DNA from: Candidatus Latescibacterota bacterium
Lineage (GTDB): Bacteria > Latescibacterota > UBA2968 > UBA8231
Assembly: GCA_022820485.1 (NCBI GenBank)
Contig: JAJEFJ010000104.1
Coordinates: 1-52,967, forward strand
Direction: 5' to 3'
Length of the DNA: 52,967 bases
Made by a program: the position numbers and the translations under genes. The notes below the pieces were generated by a model. It worked only from the letters and a program-made list of their open reading frames with translations. It searched no databases and was not told where the DNA came from. Below, in pieces: positions 49,953-52,967 of the stretch. Position 1 is the stretch's first letter. The number at the start of each line of letters is the position of its first letter.

Positions 49953-51185
49953 ATGGGCAGTGTGCAAATCAACGAGGACCTGCTAGCGGATAGCGCCTAT
50001 TTTGCCGCAGCAAGTCGGCGGGCAGCGCTAGCAGAAATGTTCGAATTCCGCGACCGGCGGGTCGTATTCGGCTCGGGTGCCCTGTCGCAGCTAGCCGACG
50101 AGTGCGGCCGCCTCGGCGCGGGCCGAGTGCTACTCATCCACGATCCGGGCATCGCCTCACTCGTCGATTTAGTCCGCCAAGCCCTCGGCGACTTAGACGT
50201 GGTGAGCGCGTACAGCGAGATCGCGCCCAACCCCTCGGTGCAGAGCGTCGATGCCTGCGCGCAGGCGCTGGCGGCTGAGGATTTCGACGTGGCCGTCGCC
50301 TTGGGCGGGGGCAGCACCATGGACACGGCCAAATCCGCGCTCTGCACTGCTGCCAATGGCGGCTCTGTGGCCGATTACTTTGGCTTCGACCTGTACGCAA
50401 AGCCGCCGCTGGCCCCACTCGTCGGCATCCCAACCACCGCGGGCACGGGCAGCGAGGTCAGCCGAGTGGCCGTAATCGCCGACGCAACCGGCAAGAAGGC
50501 CGTGTACAGCAGCTATTTACAGCCCAAGGCCGCGCTGGTGGACCCGCGTTTGCACCAAGACCTGCCGCCGGTATTGACCGCGATCACCGGCTTGGATGCC
50601 CTCGGGCACGCCCTCGAATGCACGGCTTCCACCAAGAGCAATGCCATCGGCGACGCCGTGGCGCGGGCTGCCCTGACCGCAGGCTGCCCGGCGTACGTGC
50701 AAGCCGTAGTCCACGGCGGTCCCGACGCGCGCTACCAGATGGCGCGCTGTGCCCTGATGGCCGGGCTGCTGTTGAGTCCTATCAACACCGGGGCCGGCCA
50801 CGCGCTCGGCTACGGGATCGAAAAGGTCTCCTTTGAGCGCGGCGCACCCGTGCCGCACGGCGCGGCCGTGGCCCTCGTCTTGCCCGGGGTGATGCGGCAC
50901 AACGCCCCGGCCGTGGCCGACAAATACTACTTTGCCGCGGGAGCTGCTGGGCTGGCGCTGGGCGGCAAGAGCCGCGAGGAAGGGGTCGAGCTAGCCGCGG
51001 AGTGGATCGACGAGTTGCGGCGGCAGCACACCCCCTACGGCTCGCTGAGCGCGGCCGGAATAAGCGCCGCCGACATTCCGCAGATGGTCGAAAGCGCCCT
51101 GAGCGTCCAGCGCCTGCTCGAACCCAATCCGGTCACAGTGGAAGCGGACGACGCAGTCCGCATCTATCAGAACGCACTCAACTAA
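49953..51185 (+). CDS. Iron-containing alcohol dehydrogenase
   Basis: 410 aa. Family blocks: VVFGSGALSQLADECGRLGAGRVLLIHDPG, the nucleotide loop VAVALGGGSTMDTAKSAL, PLVGIPTTAGTGSEVSRVAVI, GLDALGHALECTAS and INTGAGHALGYGIEKV, which hold the metal-binding His and Asp. It reduces or oxidises an aldehyde/alcohol with NAD(P)H. The ATG at 49953 has ATGAGGAAGGCCGCA ahead; two earlier ATG lie in the same frame. Divergent from the PhyH-like gene and followed after 18 bp by the flavin reductase-like gene. Confidence 0.9.
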   Translation: MGSVQINEDLLADSAYFAAASRRAALAEMFEFRDRRVVFGSGALSQLADECGRLGAGRVLLIHDPGIASLVDLVRQALGDLDVVSAYSEIAPNPSVQSVDACAQALAAEDFDVAVALGGGSTMDTAKSALCTAANGGSVADYFGFDLYAKPPLAPLVGIPTTAGTGSEVSRVAVIADATGKKAVYSSYLQPKAALVDPRLHQDLPPVLTAITGLDALGHALECTASTKSNAIGDAVARAALTAGCPAYVQAVVHGGPDARYQMARCALMAGLLLSPINTGAGHALGYGIEKVSFERGAPVPHGAAVALVLPGVMRHNAPAVADKYYFAAGAAGLALGGKSREEGVELAAEWIDELRRQHTPYGSLSAAGISAADIPQMVESALSVQRLLEPNPVTVEADDAVRIYQNALN

Positions 51186-51203
51186 AGCGAAAGGAAACGC
51201 TCA

Positions 51204-51677
51204 ATGGCATTTGATTCTCAGCTTCAGCGGCAAATTATGGGCCGCTTTGCCACCGGCGTCACCGTGGTGACCACCTCCTGCGACGGCCAGCTTTGGGGCA
51301 TGACGGCCAACGCGGTCATGTCGCTGTCCCTGTCGCCGCCGCTGGTAGTGGTCTCGGTCGACAAAAGCGCGTCCATGCACGGCCTGTTGCAAAAAGCCGA
51401 GGGCTTTGCCATCAACATCCTCAAGCGAGAGCAGGAGGACCTCTCCGTGCGCTTTGCCCAGCGCGGCCCCAAGGACTTTGCGGATCTGGCGACCAAAGTG
51501 GCCCAGACTGGTGCGCCGATTTTAGCCGACGCCTTGGCCTATGTGGAGTGCAAGCTAGTGGACATCGCCGCCGCAGGCGACCACGACATGTTCATCGGCG
51601 AATGCCTCGCCGGCGAGGTGGGTGATGGCGCACCGCTGATCTTCTTCGGCGGACAATACGCCGAGTTGGCCGATTAG
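51204..51677 (+). CDS. Flavin reductase-like FMN-binding protein
   Basis: 157 aa, the usual length. MGRFATGVTVVTTSCDGQLWGMTANAVMSLSLSPPLVVVSVDKSASMHGLLQKAEGFAINIL is the standard flavin-binding core, and HDMFIGECL the C-terminal landmark. It probably supplies reduced FMN/FAD to a monooxygenase or acts as an oxidoreductase itself; no monooxygenase is adjacent. Part of the alcohol dehydrogenase operon. Confidence 0.9.
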   Translation: MAFDSQLQRQIMGRFATGVTVVTTSCDGQLWGMTANAVMSLSLSPPLVVVSVDKSASMHGLLQKAEGFAINILKREQEDLSVRFAQRGPKDFADLATKVAQTGAPILADALAYVECKLVDIAAAGDHDMFIGECLAGEVGDGAPLIFFGGQYAELAD

Positions 51678-51704
51678 ACTGACCCAAGAGAAAGGAATGC
51701 TACA

Positions 51705-52114
<410 letters not shown>

Positions 52115-52118
<4 letters not shown>

Positions 52119-52921
52119 ACGACGAAAGATACTTGCAGATTATACTCCAACGCATTCGAGTATCCGCAGAATACAGGCCAAAATTTGGACGAGGACGTGA
52201 CGATAAGGGCCTGTCGTTGGACGAATTTCAAGTGCTTTATGGAGGAGATCCCTTCTATTCTTGGTTCGGCCTTGACAATCCGTTGATGTACGCCGCACAT
52301 AAGGCAGCGGGCGGTATGACAAGCGTTTACAGGCAGATCGGGATCGGATGTGAAGAGTTGGTTCGCACCATCTTGCAGGATTGCCTAGGGCTTTCTGCAG
52401 AAGACGCGAACTGGTCTTATGAACTCCCAACGTCTGATGGCAAGACGAGGAAACTCCATCTAGACGGAAGGGTGATTTTGGACAAGATCGGGGACAAAGA
52501 CTCTCGTGGGCGTTTTCACCAATGGATGAAGGACTCGGCAAATCTTGTAAACGTGGATTCGGACGTATCTGCAACCTTAAAGGGCACTGTATTCGAGATT
52601 CGCCAAGGCTACAAAAGCAAGGACTCCAAGAGACAGAACGCCGATATAGCCAACGCGGCGAACGCCTACGCACGAGCCTATCTGCCTTGCGCCTTAATCC
52701 TGTCCACGCAGATCGACTCGGATGTCCAGTTGCGATACAGGGCGCAGAAGTGGTCCATCCTCACCGGTGAAACCGGGGCATCGGATCCTTTGTCATCTAC
52801 CTACGATTTTCTGCGGGAGGTGGTCGGTTATGACGTGGCAGGATTTTTCAGCCGGAATCAAGATACCCTGAAAAGTGAAATCGACTCGATTCTCGGCAAA
52901 CTACTGGAGCCGTCGCCATGA
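52115..52921 (+). CDS. Probable type II restriction endonuclease
   Basis: 268 aa, starting with TTG at 52115 (GGGAAGGCG ahead) inside the msrB stop. The likely nuclease core is HLDGRVI ... TVFEIRQGYKSKDSKRQNADIANAANAY, a PD-(D/E)xK-like arrangement with Glu and Lys on neighbouring positions; the N-terminal YLQIILQRIRVSAEYRPKFGRG and the ExRQGYKSKDSKRQ motif remind me of CfrBI/StyI-type enzymes, which I cannot confirm. Base composition is poorer in GC than its neighbours, a sign of transfer. The next gene overlaps by 4 bp (ATGA) and may be its methyltransferase. Confidence 0.55.
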
Positions 52922-52967
52922 CCGAGAGACTTCGAGATTCACTCGCGCAAAGGGCGGATTACACCCA
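52918..52967 (+). CDS. 5' end of a gene cut by the window edge
   Basis: ATG at 52918 overlaps the stop of the nuclease-like gene. Only MTERLRDSLAQRADYT is visible, which is too little for identification. The tight overlap suggests a functional partner such as a modification methyltransferase. Confidence 0.6.
   Translation, partial: MTERLRDSLAQRADYT

Overview
The window reads as a chromosomal segment of an uncultured Gram-negative bacterium: mostly GC-rich genes with AT-rich intergenic control regions, an outer-membrane porin, RND efflux, and two secreted proteins ending in the FlgD-like/type A sorting module (NPFN...SGVYxYRL...KLxLLR) common in the FCB superphylum. Phytanoyl-CoA dioxygenase-like genes, sugar-isomerase/dehydrogenase cassettes and dispersed GTAGGGGC palindromes also fit lineages such as Latescibacterota or Poribacteria. 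That placement is inference; no rRNA or tRNA gene is visible.

Region 1 (1-11470, minus strand) is the most unusual part. A tightly packed operon encodes a periplasmic adaptor, a full RND pump, a second RND pump cut into two halves by an in-frame TAG directly followed by ATG, a membrane-anchored rhodanese, a MauE/DoxX-like membrane protein, an acyl carrier protein, an orphan beta-sandwich protein and a BtrH-like (C39-like fold) acyltransferase, and ends at a strong intrinsic terminator. The operon starts from a near-consensus sigma-54 promoter with two upstream activator-like sites about 71 bp apart. The same promoter/activator module, with the same spacing, occurs again at 401-640 and drives leftward-facing small ORFs that run off the window edge. 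The two units therefore look like one co-regulated small-peptide or acyl-ACP biosynthesis and export system, which I regard as the best candidate for an undescribed system here.

Region 2 (11646-16854) has a 6-phosphogluconolactonase-like beta-propeller, a small membrane protein and an EamA exporter on the minus strand, opposite a threonine dehydratase-like gene and a PcfJ-like gene. Region 3 (16899-22669) is an accessory island: MNT-HEPN and VapBC toxin-antitoxin pairs stacked in one operon, a GNAT, a cupin plus a broken cupin copy, a duplicated palindromic operator, an internally deleted ATPase and a large ATPase-TPR protein with a recent TAG truncation. GlnD (22708-25308) follows.

Region 4 (25341-29449) is a probable iron-acquisition operon of porin, imelysin lipoprotein and di-heme oxidoreductase, interrupted by a 133-bp inverted-repeat element. 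Region 5 (29518-37158) holds a very acidic secreted protein, a 2OG-Fe(II) oxygenase, an M19 dipeptidase relative, a HigBA-like pair, an M81 (MlrC-like) peptidase and an LVIVD-repeat secreted protein. Region 6 (37407-40508) is a dehydrogenase/sugar-isomerase/dehydrogenase cassette. Region 7 (40553-45916) is a compact signalling module: receiver-PP2C phosphatase, anti-sigma kinase, periplasmic binding protein, sensor kinase and a convergent STAS antagonist.

Region 8 (45962-52967) has an ammonium transporter, two phytanoyl-CoA dioxygenase-like genes around a KDPG-type aldolase, and a divergent iron alcohol dehydrogenase, flavin reductase, MsrB and likely type II restriction endonuclease, with a partner gene cut by the window end.
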